Of a DNA stretch of 37,242 bases, positions 9,761-17,049 are shown one piece after another. How positions within the stretch are numbered: the stretch's first letter is position 1; every line of letters begins with the position of its first letter. The notes beneath the pieces were generated by a model that saw only the letters and a program-made list of their open reading frames with translations, was not told the origin of the DNA and did not search any database. A program made the translations under genes and the position numbers. Source of the DNA: JBOGWP01 sp050693875 (GTDB lineage Bacteria > Actinomycetota > CADDZG01 > JAHWKV01 > JBOGWP01); assembly GCA_050693875.1 (NCBI GenBank), contig JBOGWP010000049.1, forward strand, positions 1 through 37,242, read 5' to 3'.

Positions 9761-11896
9761 GTGACCGAATCCAGCTTCACCTTCCTCAAAGTCCGGGGCA
9801 TCCGTGTGGGTGCCCACTGGTCGTGGTTGTTCGTCTTCGCCCTGCTGGCCTGGTCGCTCGCCACCGCGGTCTTCCCGAACAGCGCGCCCGGGCTCGACTC
9901 CACCACCTACCTCGGGATGGGGATCGTATCCGCCCTGCTGTTCTTCGCCTCGATCCTCCTGCACGAGCTCGGCCACGCCTTCCAGGCGCTGAAGGAGGGG
10001 ATGCGCATCGACGGCATCACCCTCTGGCTCTTCGGAGGCGTCGCTCGCTTCATGGGGATGTTTCCCTCGGCGGGGGCCGAGCTGCGGATCGCCGTCGCCG
10101 GTCCCGCCGTCTCGGTATTCCTCGGCGCGACGTTCATGGCGCTCGCCTTCGGCCTCGACCGGCTGGGCGCCCCTGAAGCGGCGGTCGCCGTCGCCGGCTA
10201 CCTCGGCCGGATCAACCTCATCGTCGTGGCGTTCAATCTCGTTCCGGCGCTCCCGCTCGATGGGGGTCGAATCCTTCGAGCGTGGCTGTGGTACCGGCGG
10301 GGCAGCTTCTCGTCGGCGACCACCACGGCCGCGCGTGGCGGGCAGGCGTTCGCGATCGTGCTGATCAGCCTGGGCGTGCTCTCGTTCTTCACAAGGGCGA
10401 CCACCGGCGGGGTGTGGTTCGTGTTCCTGGGATGGTTCCTGCTCGAGGCGGCTCGCGCCGAGGCGGCCTTCATCTATGTTCGACAAGCCTTCGGTGGGGT
10501 TCGCGTGCGCGACCTGATGACCCCCGACCCCCTCACGGTCTCCCCGAACCTCTCGATCGGCGATTTCTTCGGCGCCGTCATCGGGGGACGCGGCCACTCC
10601 ACGTACCCGGTCGTGGACGGCGACCGTCCGGTCGGCCTCATGACGCTGCGCCTCGCCGGCACCGTCCCGCCCGAGGCACGGGACCGGACGCTCGTCGGGC
10701 AGGTGATGCTGAGCGGCCGCGACGTCCCGGTGGTCTCCCCGGACGTCCCGATGCTTCAGGTGGTCGAAACCCTGCGGGGAACCGGTCCCGGCCGCGCCCT
10801 GGTGCTCGAGAACGGCAGCCTCGTCGGAATCGTGTCGGTCTCCGACATCGCACGCGCCCTCGAGATCGAGCGAGCACGGGGTGACGCGGCCTCTGGACGC
10901 CAGCGAGGAACCGCGATCGTCTGGGTGCTGCTGGTCGTGGCCCTGCTTTCGCTGGGCCTGTACTTCTACCGCCCGCCGCTTGCGGTCGTCGCTCCGGGGC
11001 CTGCAGTCGACATCTCCAACGACGTGAGGATCAATGGTGTCCCGGTGGACAAGCCCCACGGCAAGTACCTGCTTACCTCGGTGGACCTCTCGATCGACCG
11101 GCCGAACGCCCTCGCGGTCATCTATGCGATCTTCGACCCCAACGAGCAGGTGATCCCCGTCGGCGCGGTGCTGCCCCCGGGCGAGGACGAGCACGCCTTC
11201 TTCGAGCGCCAGAAGGTGATCTTCCGGGAGAGCCAGATGACCGCGGCTGCGGCCGCGGCCCAGGCAGCGGGGCTCGACGTCAGCTTCGGAGGAACCGGGG
11301 CAAAGGTGCTGAGCGTCCTCGAGGGTTCATCGGCGGCGCGTGTACTTCGGCGCGGCGATGTGATCGTGGCGATCGACGGCAGATCCGTCGTGGGGGTCAG
11401 CGACGTTCGCGAGATGGTGTCGACCCGCCCGATTGGGACGCGCTTCGTCGTGGGGATCGAACGGGCCGGGGCGCGCCGAGACGTGGAGGTGACCAGCAGG
11501 ACGCTGCAGAGCGCCGGCGAGGAGATCGTGGGCCTCGGGCTCCGGCTGCAGACCCGGGACTTCAAGGTCAACCTGCCCTTCGAGGTTTCGTTCCGCGAGC
11601 GGGAGATCGGCGGCCCGTCGGCAGGGCTCGCCTACGCACTCGCCATCACCGACATGCTCGACCCTGGCGACCTCGCCAGAGGCAGGACCATCGCCGCCAC
11701 CGGCACGATCGACGCCGATGGGCGCGTGGGGCCGATCGGCGGCATCGACGAAAAGGCGGTTGGAGCACGTGAGGCCGGGGCGAAGATCTTCCTCGTCCCG
11801 ACCGAGGAGGCCGGCTCGGTCTCCGACCAGAGCCTCGACATCCGCGGGGTTGCGACGCTCGACCAGGCGTTGCGCTTTCTTCGGGCACTCGCGTAG
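9761..11896 (+). CDS. Site-2 metalloprotease - CBS - PDZ - Lon-type serine protease fusion
   Basis: A single frame of 711 residues with two protease modules. Residues 1-235 form an M50 site-2 protease core: transmembrane helices, zinc motif HELGH at 68-72 and the second motif ALPLDGGR at 163-170. Residues 246-370 hold two CBS domains (VRVRDLMTPDPLTV and VGQVMLSGRDVPVVSPD). A transmembrane helix lies at about 385-403 (IVWVLLVVALLSLGLYFY). Residues 410-580 resemble the extracytoplasmic part and PDZ domain of YlbL/SepM-like proteins (VLEGSSAARVLRRGDVIVAIDG). Residues 600-711 are a Lon proteolytic domain with Ser620 in GGPSAGLAY and Lys665 in GIDEKAVGA. Each half is usually a separate protein. 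It probably cleaves membrane or secreted substrates, with CBS-mediated nucleotide sensing possible. Confidence 0.9.
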   Translation: MTESSFTFLKVRGIRVGAHWSWLFVFALLAWSLATAVFPNSAPGLDSTTYLGMGIVSALLFFASILLHELGHAFQALKEGMRIDGITLWLFGGVARFMGMFPSAGAELRIAVAGPAVSVFLGATFMALAFGLDRLGAPEAAVAVAGYLGRINLIVVAFNLVPALPLDGGRILRAWLWYRRGSFSSATTTAARGGQAFAIVLISLGVLSFFTRATTGGVWFVFLGWFLLEAARAEAAFIYVRQAFGGVRVRDLMTPDPLTVSPNLSIGDFFGAVIGGRGHSTYPVVDGDRPVGLMTLRLAGTVPPEARDRTLVGQVMLSGRDVPVVSPDVPMLQVVETLRGTGPGRALVLENGSLVGIVSVSDIARALEIERARGDAASGRQRGTAIVWVLLVVALLSLGLYFYRPPLAVVAPGPAVDISNDVRINGVPVDKPHGKYLLTSVDLSIDRPNALAVIYAIFDPNEQVIPVGAVLPPGEDEHAFFERQKVIFRESQMTAAAAAAQAAGLDVSFGGTGAKVLSVLEGSSAARVLRRGDVIVAIDGRSVVGVSDVREMVSTRPIGTRFVVGIERAGARRDVEVTSRTLQSAGEEIVGLGLRLQTRDFKVNLPFEVSFREREIGGPSAGLAYALAITDMLDPGDLARGRTIAATGTIDADGRVGPIGGIDEKAVGAREAGAKIFLVPTEEAGSVSDQSLDIRGVATLDQALRFLRALA

Positions 11897-11911
11897 CCGC
11901 CCTCCCGGCGG
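11897..11911. terminator. Short hairpin between convergent genes
   Basis: CCGCC at 11897-11901 pairs with GGCGG at 11907-11911 around a five-base loop, directly after the protease stop codon and before the convergent VOC gene. There is no T-tract. Confidence 0.4.
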
Positions 11912-11917
11912 GCGTGC

Positions 11918-12328
11918 TCAGCCTTCCGGCGCGATGACCTCGACCTCGTTCCCCTCGGGATCGTCCACGTAGAACGTCCGGACCCCGCGGAGCACCGGAT
12001 GGATGCCTCCCCGCACCTCGAGCCCTTCAGACGCCAGCCGCTCCCGCAGCTCCTCGTAGCGCGCCGCTCCGACGTTGAAGGCCAGGTGATGCAGCACGCG
12101 CGTGGGCTTCTCCCGCGGAAACGCAGAACCAGCTTCGGGATGGGGAACGAGGACGATCATCTGGGGGACCCCGCCCGGCCCTTGGGCGGCGCGAAGGAAT
12201 CGAGGCATGACGCCCTCCGGGGCCTCCATCGGCTCGAGGCCGAACAGGTCGCGGTAGAAATGCAGGGCTCTTTCCATGTCATGGGTCCACAGCACGATCT
12301 CCGCGAGTCCCAGCACGGTCCGGTCCAT
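11918..12328 (-). CDS. VOC-superfamily (glyoxalase/dioxygenase-like) protein
   Basis: 136 residues from the ATG at 12328, with AGGAGG five bases upstream. The fold is seen in two beta-alpha-beta-beta-beta modules: LGLAEIVLWTHDMERALHFYRDLFGLEP at the start, and LHHLAFNV with TFYVDDPEGNEVEVIAPEG at the end. The final GNEVEVI carries the usual metal-ligand glutamate. The family includes glyoxalase I, extradiol dioxygenases, methylmalonyl-CoA epimerase and antibiotic-binding proteins; nothing here selects one. It lies 24 bp downstream of the UroD-family gene on the same strand, so the two may be cotranscribed. Confidence 0.85.
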   Translation of the reverse strand: MDRTVLGLAEIVLWTHDMERALHFYRDLFGLEPMEAPEGVMPRFLRAAQGPGGVPQMIVLVPHPEAGSAFPREKPTRVLHHLAFNVGAARYEELRERLASEGLEVRGGIHPVLRGVRTFYVDDPEGNEVEVIAPEG

Positions 12329-12352
12329 CACAGCCTCCTCTCAGCCGGCGCT

Positions 12353-13351
12353 TCAGCCGGCGCTCGACATCGCGTCGACGATCGCCTGCAGGTTCGCCTC
12401 CGGCGCGAGCGGTGGGACCGAGCAGCCGGGGGCAACGAGGAGGCTCCGCCCACCCGTCTCCGCGATCGCCGCCCCGACCTCCGCGGCGACGTCGTCGGGC
12501 GATCCCGAGAGCAGCGTGCCCTTGTGGGCGAGCCCTCCCATTACCGCCTTGCCGGTCTGCTCCGCCCCGGCGGCGAGTCCCGGGTTCCCGTCGTCGGCGA
12601 TCGACCAGCTCACCGCCTGCACGGGCACCGAGGCGGCGAAGTCGAGGTGCGCCCGCGAGCCGCACAGGTGCAGCACGTTGCACCATGCCTGGGCCGGCAA
12701 GGCCTCGAGCACGCGTTGATCGAGCGGGAGCAGGAGCGACTCGTACTCCTCGCGGCGCACCATCCCGGCGCTTGCGTAGCCGGACACGGCGTAGAAGATG
12801 CCGGCGGCGCCGGCGGCGATCGACCGCTCCGAGAAGACGATGAGCGCGGCGGCGATGCGGTCGAGCGCGTCGCCGAGCAGGTGGGGGTACTTGCGCAGCT
12901 CTCGGACGACCCTCCCCTTGACCTGGCCCATCAGGTAGCCGGCCACGGTGATCGGCGAGAACACGGTCTGCACCACCGGGATCGACGGTCCCAGGTCGGC
13001 GGCGACGAGGCGGATCGCCTCGACCTGGTCGGCGAGCGGCGCAGCGTCGGCGGCGTCCTTGGGGAGCCACGACCAGTCCTCGAGCATCCCCACCGCCGAG
13101 CGCTCGAGCACCGGGGGTTCCAACGGGTGGCTGCTTGGCTGGTAGACCGAACCGAACGCCTCGGCGAAGCACGTCGCCCGGGGCTGGAGCTTGACGAAGT
13201 CCCACGAGAACCGGCGGGCACGCTCGATGGTGACCGCGGCCAGATCGGTGGGCGACCACTCCTCGACGAAGGTGTGCCCCCACCAGCCGTAGGGCGGACG
13301 ATCGGCGACCTCTCGCGCGAGCGCGGCCTCGACGCGGGTGCGGGAGTCCAT
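12353..13351 (-). CDS. Uroporphyrinogen decarboxylase-family protein, MtaA-like metal site
   Basis: 332 residues, UroD/methyltransferase TIM-barrel family. Features seen include WGHTFVEEW, FVKLQPRATCFAEAFG and SPITVAGYLMG. The H-x-C...C zinc site typical of corrinoid methyltransferases such as MtaA and CmuA is formed by LHLCG (His228, Cys230) and APGCSVPP (Cys310). Haem-type UroD lacks this cysteine pair, so a methyl-transfer role fits better than decarboxylation. The methyl donor and acceptor are unknown. There is no SD before the ATG at 13351; a TAGACT box eight bases upstream suggests a leaderless start. The neighbouring importer and reductase operon make methylated amines one possible substrate class, but this is speculation. 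Confidence 0.75.
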   Translation of the reverse strand: MDSRTRVEAALAREVADRPPYGWWGHTFVEEWSPTDLAAVTIERARRFSWDFVKLQPRATCFAEAFGSVYQPSSHPLEPPVLERSAVGMLEDWSWLPKDAADAAPLADQVEAIRLVAADLGPSIPVVQTVFSPITVAGYLMGQVKGRVVRELRKYPHLLGDALDRIAAALIVFSERSIAAGAAGIFYAVSGYASAGMVRREEYESLLLPLDQRVLEALPAQAWCNVLHLCGSRAHLDFAASVPVQAVSWSIADDGNPGLAAGAEQTGKAVMGGLAHKGTLLSGSPDDVAAEVGAAIAETGGRSLLVAPGCSVPPLAPEANLQAIVDAMSSAG

Positions 13352-13359
13352 CGCGGAGA

Positions 13360-13365
13360 AGTCTA
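13360..13365 (-). promoter_or_regulatory. TAGACT -10 box for the UroD-family gene
   Basis: Read on the minus strand, TAGACT (TANNNT) lies eight bases before the ATG at 13351, with no SD between. It is a candidate -10 element for a leaderless transcript. Confidence 0.4.
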
Positions 13366-13422
13366 GGTTCTTTTGCCGCGACGAGGTCCGGCCGTAGTTG
13401 GGGCCGTGAGGCCCCGACGTCC

Positions 13423-13950
13423 CTACAGGGCGCCGGTGACGGTCTCGCCCGGCAGCCGCAGGGGCCGGAACGGCGGAGCTGTCTCCATCCCCTGCTTGCG
13501 AGCCCATGCCCGGTACTCCGCAGCCAGCGACTGTACGCTCTCGGGAAGGGTTCCGGCGGCGAGATCGGCGAGGGTGACCGTCTCGAGAACCGACCGCAGG
13601 CTGCTCCGCACTGCCATCCAGACGTCCTTGAGCGCGGCGGCGGGGCCGGAGTAGACGAGGTCGGCGAGGCTCGAGTCGTGGACGTTGGCAAGGGGCCCGT
13701 CGACGGCCCGGATCACGTCGGCAAGCGTGATCTCCTCGGGCGGACGGCGGAGCGAGTACCCCCCCTCCGCGCCGCGCTGGCTGCGGACGAGGTGGGAGCG
13801 CCGCAGCTCGTTCAGGATTCCCAGCAGGAACTTGAGGGGGATGTCCTGCTCGCGGGCGATGTGCTCGGCCTTCACCGGCTCGTTGCCGGCCTCGGCGGTG
13901 AGCTGCGCCATCGCTCGCACCGCGTAATCGGTCTTCAGGGAGATCCGCAC
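13423..13950 (-). CDS. Rrf2-family transcriptional regulator
   Basis: 175 residues from a GTG at 13950, giving the family-typical start VRISLKTDYAVRAMAQLTAE; an ATG at 13977 is in frame. The winged helix-turn-helix is VKAEHIAREQDIPLKFLLGI followed by LNELRRSHLVRSQRGAEGGY and the wing SLRRPPEEITLADVIRAVDGP. There are no cysteines, so it does not carry the Fe-S cluster of IscR or NsrR and would sense another signal, as CymR-type members do. It lies downstream of the ABC importer on the same strand, separated from the permease by about 80 bp, so it may control that operon. Confidence 0.85.
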   Translation of the reverse strand: MRISLKTDYAVRAMAQLTAEAGNEPVKAEHIAREQDIPLKFLLGILNELRRSHLVRSQRGAEGGYSLRRPPEEITLADVIRAVDGPLANVHDSSLADLVYSGPAAALKDVWMAVRSSLRSVLETVTLADLAAGTLPESVQSLAAEYRAWARKQGMETAPPFRPLRLPGETVTGAL

Positions 13951-14027
13951 GCCACCATTCTCCGTCAGGATCCGCATTCAAGGCACGCGCCGAGGAACCT
14001 CCGCGCCCCCGCTCGCGTCTGGGAGCC

Positions 14028-14918
14028 TCAGTGCTTCCGCTCGGCGAGCCCCCACCGGCGAAGCACCCAGCGCTCGAGCCTCGCAAACCCGAGCGAGTCG
14101 ACCGCGATCCCGATGACGAGGATCGCCACCATCGTGGCGATCAGCCCCGGAGCGTCCGAGATCTCGCGGAGGAACTGGAGCCGGACACCGAGCGCCGGGC
14201 GGGTTGCGATGATCACGAGCAGCTCGCCGGCCATCAGGCTTCGCCAGGCAAACGCCCACCCCTGCTTCAGCCCCGCGACGAACCCCGGGAACGCCCCGGG
14301 GAGGATGACGTGGCGGAAGGAGCGGAGGCCGCGCGCCCCGAGAACCTGCCCGGCGCGCAGCAGCGGGGTCGGGATGTGGTCGATGCCGGAGATCAGCCCG
14401 TTGGCTATCGCGGGAGCCGCGCCGAGGACGACCACGAAGGTGATCGCGGTCTCGTTCAACCCGAACACCAGGATGGCCAGCGGGAACCAGGCGATCGTCG
14501 GCATGGTCTGCAGGCCGGTGATCAACGAGCCCACGGCAGATCGCAGCAGCTTCCTCCGCGCGACGACTGCACCCAGCAGAAGGCCGGCGACGACGGCGAT
14601 GCCGTAGCCGAGCGCCGCCCGTCGCATCGTGGTCGCCGTCGCCTTCAGCAGCTCGCCGCTCTTGAGGTCCTCGAACACACGCTCGAATACGGGGAGGGGG
14701 CCGGGCAGCACGAAGTCAGGCCGGACATGGCTCCACACCACCGCCTGCCACGCCAGGAGGAGCAGGGCGAAGGCGGCGAGCTTGGTCCACGTCGACGACC
14801 ACAGCTCCGCCACCAGCGCGCGGCGCGGCGCGACCGGCGTCTCGAGGGCGTCGATCCCCGCCAGCTCGTCGTCGTGGCTGATCACGGCCACGTCATTCGG
14901 TGACGGGCGAACCGGCAT
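14028..14918 (-). CDS. ABC transporter permease, nitrate/sulfonate/taurine type
   Basis: 296 residues, inner-membrane permease of an SsuC/TauC-like importer. Hydrophobic segments include LAAFALLLLAWQAVV, ALGYGIAVVAGLLLGAVV, FPLAILVFGLNETAITFVVV, and ATMVAILVIGIAVDSLGFA. The EAA loop region is RAGQVLGARGLRSFRHVILPG. The ATG at 14918 has AGGAGG nine bases upstream and overlaps the end of the ATPase gene by 26 bases, showing translational coupling. The substrate cannot be deduced from the permease. Confidence 0.9.
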   Translation of the reverse strand: MPVRPSPNDVAVISHDDELAGIDALETPVAPRRALVAELWSSTWTKLAAFALLLLAWQAVVWSHVRPDFVLPGPLPVFERVFEDLKSGELLKATATTMRRAALGYGIAVVAGLLLGAVVARRKLLRSAVGSLITGLQTMPTIAWFPLAILVFGLNETAITFVVVLGAAPAIANGLISGIDHIPTPLLRAGQVLGARGLRSFRHVILPGAFPGFVAGLKQGWAFAWRSLMAGELLVIIATRPALGVRLQFLREISDAPGLIATMVAILVIGIAVDSLGFARLERWVLRRWGLAERKH

Positions 14919-15708
14919 GACGGCGCACCTCCTCTCGCAGACGATCGAGTACCAACCCTGAGACCTTGGCGACGTCCGGCGACTCCAGGCGCCGGGGGCG
15001 GGGAGCGTCCACAAGGAACTCCTCCACGACCCGCCCCGGGCGGCTCGAGAGAACGAGCACGCGGTCACCGAGCCGTACCGCCTCTCGCACGTCGTGCGTC
15101 ACGAAGAGCACCGAGAGACCGCGCTCCCGCCAGATCCGTTCGAGCTCGTCGTGGAGAAGCGACCGCGTGATGGCGTCGAGCGCGGCGAACGGCTCGTCCA
15201 TCAGCAGCACCTGGGCGTCTTGGGCGAGCCCACGAGCCAGCGAGACGCGCTGGCGCATCCCCCCCGAGAGCTCGTGGGGACGATGGTCGCCGACTCCGCG
15301 AAGATGGACCAGCTTCAGCAAGTCGTCCGTCCTTGCCGCCCATTCCCCTCTTGGGACGCCTGCCAGGCGAAGGGCGAGCTCGACGTTCGCGCGCGCGGTG
15401 AGCCAGGGGAACAGCGCGGCGTCCTGAAAGAGCATGGCCGCCCGCCCGGCCACCTCGATCCGCCCCGCCTGCGGCCTTCCGAGCCCGGCGACCAGGTTGA
15501 GGAGTGTGGTCTTGCCGCACCCGGATGCCCCGACGAGGCACACGAACTCGCCGGCGCCGACCTCGAGCGAGATCCGGTCGAGGGCAAAGGTCTGGGCTCC
15601 CGCTGGTCCGTACACCTTCGACACCTGCTCCACCCGGATGGCCTCCCCCGACGATGCCGCGATCGCCTTCTCCCGGGCCCGCTCCCTTGCAGCCTGGGTG
15701 GCATTCAC
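14893..15708 (-). CDS. ABC transporter ATPase, nitrate/sulfonate/taurine type
   Basis: 271 residues. Walker A is GASGCGKTTLLN, the Q-loop MLFQDAALFPWLT, the signature LSGGMRQRVSLARGLA, Walker B VLLMDEPFAALD, and the switch histidine LFVTHDVREAV. The ALFPWLTARANVELAL stretch is typical of SsuB/TauB/NrtD ATPases. It energises import with the adjacent permease. The GTG start at 15708 overlaps the binding-protein stop by four bases (GTGA) and has AAGGAGG upstream. Confidence 0.92.
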   Translation of the reverse strand: MNATQAARERAREKAIAASSGEAIRVEQVSKVYGPAGAQTFALDRISLEVGAGEFVCLVGASGCGKTTLLNLVAGLGRPQAGRIEVAGRAAMLFQDAALFPWLTARANVELALRLAGVPRGEWAARTDDLLKLVHLRGVGDHRPHELSGGMRQRVSLARGLAQDAQVLLMDEPFAALDAITRSLLHDELERIWRERGLSVLFVTHDVREAVRLGDRVLVLSSRPGRVVEEFLVDAPRPRRLESPDVAKVSGLVLDRLREEVRRHAGSPVTE

Positions 15709-16757
15709 ACGGTCACCTCCTTCCGGTCTGCAGCTCGCAGCACCCGGTTCAGAGGGCCGATGTCGAAGAGACCCTTGAGGCTGACCTTCTCCAGCAGACC
15801 GGCCGAGGCGGCGTCGGCCGCCTGCTTCTCGAGGGTCGCGGCGAGCGGCTCGTAGGTGAACGTGAGGCTGGCCCAGGCCCTCTGGATCACCGCGTTGGCC
15901 AGCGGCTTGCCCGTGATCTTGGCGATCTCTGCGTTGACGACCGTCTTAGCCTCGTCGGAGTGCTGGTTCAGGAAATCGGTTGCCTCGATGTGCGCGGCGA
16001 GGAGCCGTTCGACCACGTCCCGGTGAGCCTTGAGGAACTGCGTGCGTACCACCATCTCGGTGGTGAGGAACCTGCCGCCGGGCCAGAGCGAGGCCTCGTC
16101 GACGAGAACGGTCCCGCCGCCGTCGACGACGAGCCTCGTCGCCCACGGCTCCGGTACCCACGCCCCGTCGATCTGGCCGGCTCGAAACGTCTCGAGCGTC
16201 TGCGCGTTCTCCTGCGGAACCACGGAGACGTCACCGCCTCCCTGGACGTTGGTGCTCAGATCCTGCTTCTTCAGCCATGCGCGCAGCGCCACGTCCTGCG
16301 TGTTGCCGAGCTGCGGGCTGGCGATCTTCTTTCCTTTCAGGTCGGCGGGCTTGGTGATGCCCGGCTTCACCACAAGCGCCGCCCCGCCCGAGGTCGCCCC
16401 CGCGATGATCCGGATCGCAGTCCCGTTCGACTTCTGGAACGCGTTGATCGCGGGGTTCGGACCGATGTAAGTCGCGTCGACGGCGTTCGAGAACAGGGCT
16501 TCGACCGCCGAGGGGCCTGCATTGAAGGTGGAGGTCTTCAGGGTGGCCTTTCCCTCCAGATGCTTGGCGAAGATCCCCCGGGCCACGCCGACGAGGGCTC
16601 CGGCATGGGTGAGGTTCGGAAAGTAACCGAGGCGCAGCTCCGGCAGCGCCGCCGGGCTTCCCGGGGCTCCTCCGGCCGGCTGCTTCTCCTCGCTCCGGCC
16701 GCAGGCCGCAGTGACGAGGAGCGCAAGCATGAGCAGTGCAGCGGCGTTCCGACGCAT
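15705..16757 (-). CDS. ABC transporter substrate-binding lipoprotein (SsuA/NMT1-like)
   Basis: 350 residues with a signal peptide and lipobox VTAAC (Cys19). The mature part opens with LRLGYFPNLTHAGALVGVA, the NMT1/THI5-like pattern of aliphatic sulfonate, nitrate and taurine binding proteins. It continues with FNAGPSAVEALFSNAVDATYIG, GATSGGAALVV and IDGAWVPEPWATRLV. It captures a small organic solute outside the membrane for the ATPase and permease downstream. It is the first gene of the minus-strand operon, with GGAGG five bases before ATG 16757. It is divergent from the glycine-reductase-type operon, so the transported compound may be that reductase's substrate or precursor. Confidence 0.88.
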   Translation of the reverse strand: MRRNAAALLMLALLVTAACGRSEEKQPAGGAPGSPAALPELRLGYFPNLTHAGALVGVARGIFAKHLEGKATLKTSTFNAGPSAVEALFSNAVDATYIGPNPAINAFQKSNGTAIRIIAGATSGGAALVVKPGITKPADLKGKKIASPQLGNTQDVALRAWLKKQDLSTNVQGGGDVSVVPQENAQTLETFRAGQIDGAWVPEPWATRLVVDGGGTVLVDEASLWPGGRFLTTEMVVRTQFLKAHRDVVERLLAAHIEATDFLNQHSDEAKTVVNAEIAKITGKPLANAVIQRAWASLTFTYEPLAATLEKQAADAASAGLLEKVSLKGLFDIGPLNRVLRAADRKEVTV

Positions 16758-16942
16758 TCCCTGCCTCCATTAATTCAAGTTTCTCCACTGAACAAGTAGA
16801 AATAATGGCATTTATCGACCCGCCTGTATACCCCGCGGGCGACGTAGAAATGGTCCGCGGTCTCGATGAGGCCCCCGACTCCGGCTCGCATCGGATGGGC
16901 AGACCGGCCCGGGCGAAGCACCCAGTCGGTGGCGACTTCGCC
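16758..16942. promoter_or_regulatory. Divergent control region between the importer and grdE
   Basis: An AT-rich island at about 16768-16815 stands out from the GC-rich surroundings. It includes arms CCATTA (from 16768) and TAATGG (around 16803), an interrupted inverted repeat. It probably carries promoters for both operons. No clear -35/-10 pair can be assigned. The open frames on both strands here lack any protein signature and are treated as non-coding. Confidence 0.4.
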
Positions 16943-17049
16943 GGCTGCAAGAGCAAGCCGGAGTGGGTACATTGCCACTGGTGGGACGCAAGGCTGCAAG
17001 AGCAAGCCGGAGTGGGTACATTGCCACTGATGGGACGCAAGGCTGCAAC
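16943..17049. repeat. 49-bp tandem repeat ahead of grdE
   Basis: Copy 1 is 16943-16991 and copy 2 is 16992-17040. They differ at a single base, and a third copy starts (17041-17049) and stops after nine bases. The unit contains GTGGGTACATTGCCACTG, which includes the near-palindrome GTGG...CCAC. Forty-nine is not a multiple of three, so the repeat is unlikely to be coding. It resembles the multiple terminal repeats of IS21-family elements, but there is no transposase nearby; alternatively it is an operator array. Confidence 0.85.

Noticed and set aside
16736..17029. N-terminal extension of GrdE
   Set aside because: The open frame runs through the divergent promoter region and the 49-bp repeat, and has no counterpart in GrdE proteins.
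16943..17049. Tandem glycine riboswitch in front of grdE
   Set aside because: Two similar units upstream of a glycine-related gene suggested it, but the 49-bp units are nearly identical, too short for aptamers, and lack the conserved aptamer segments.
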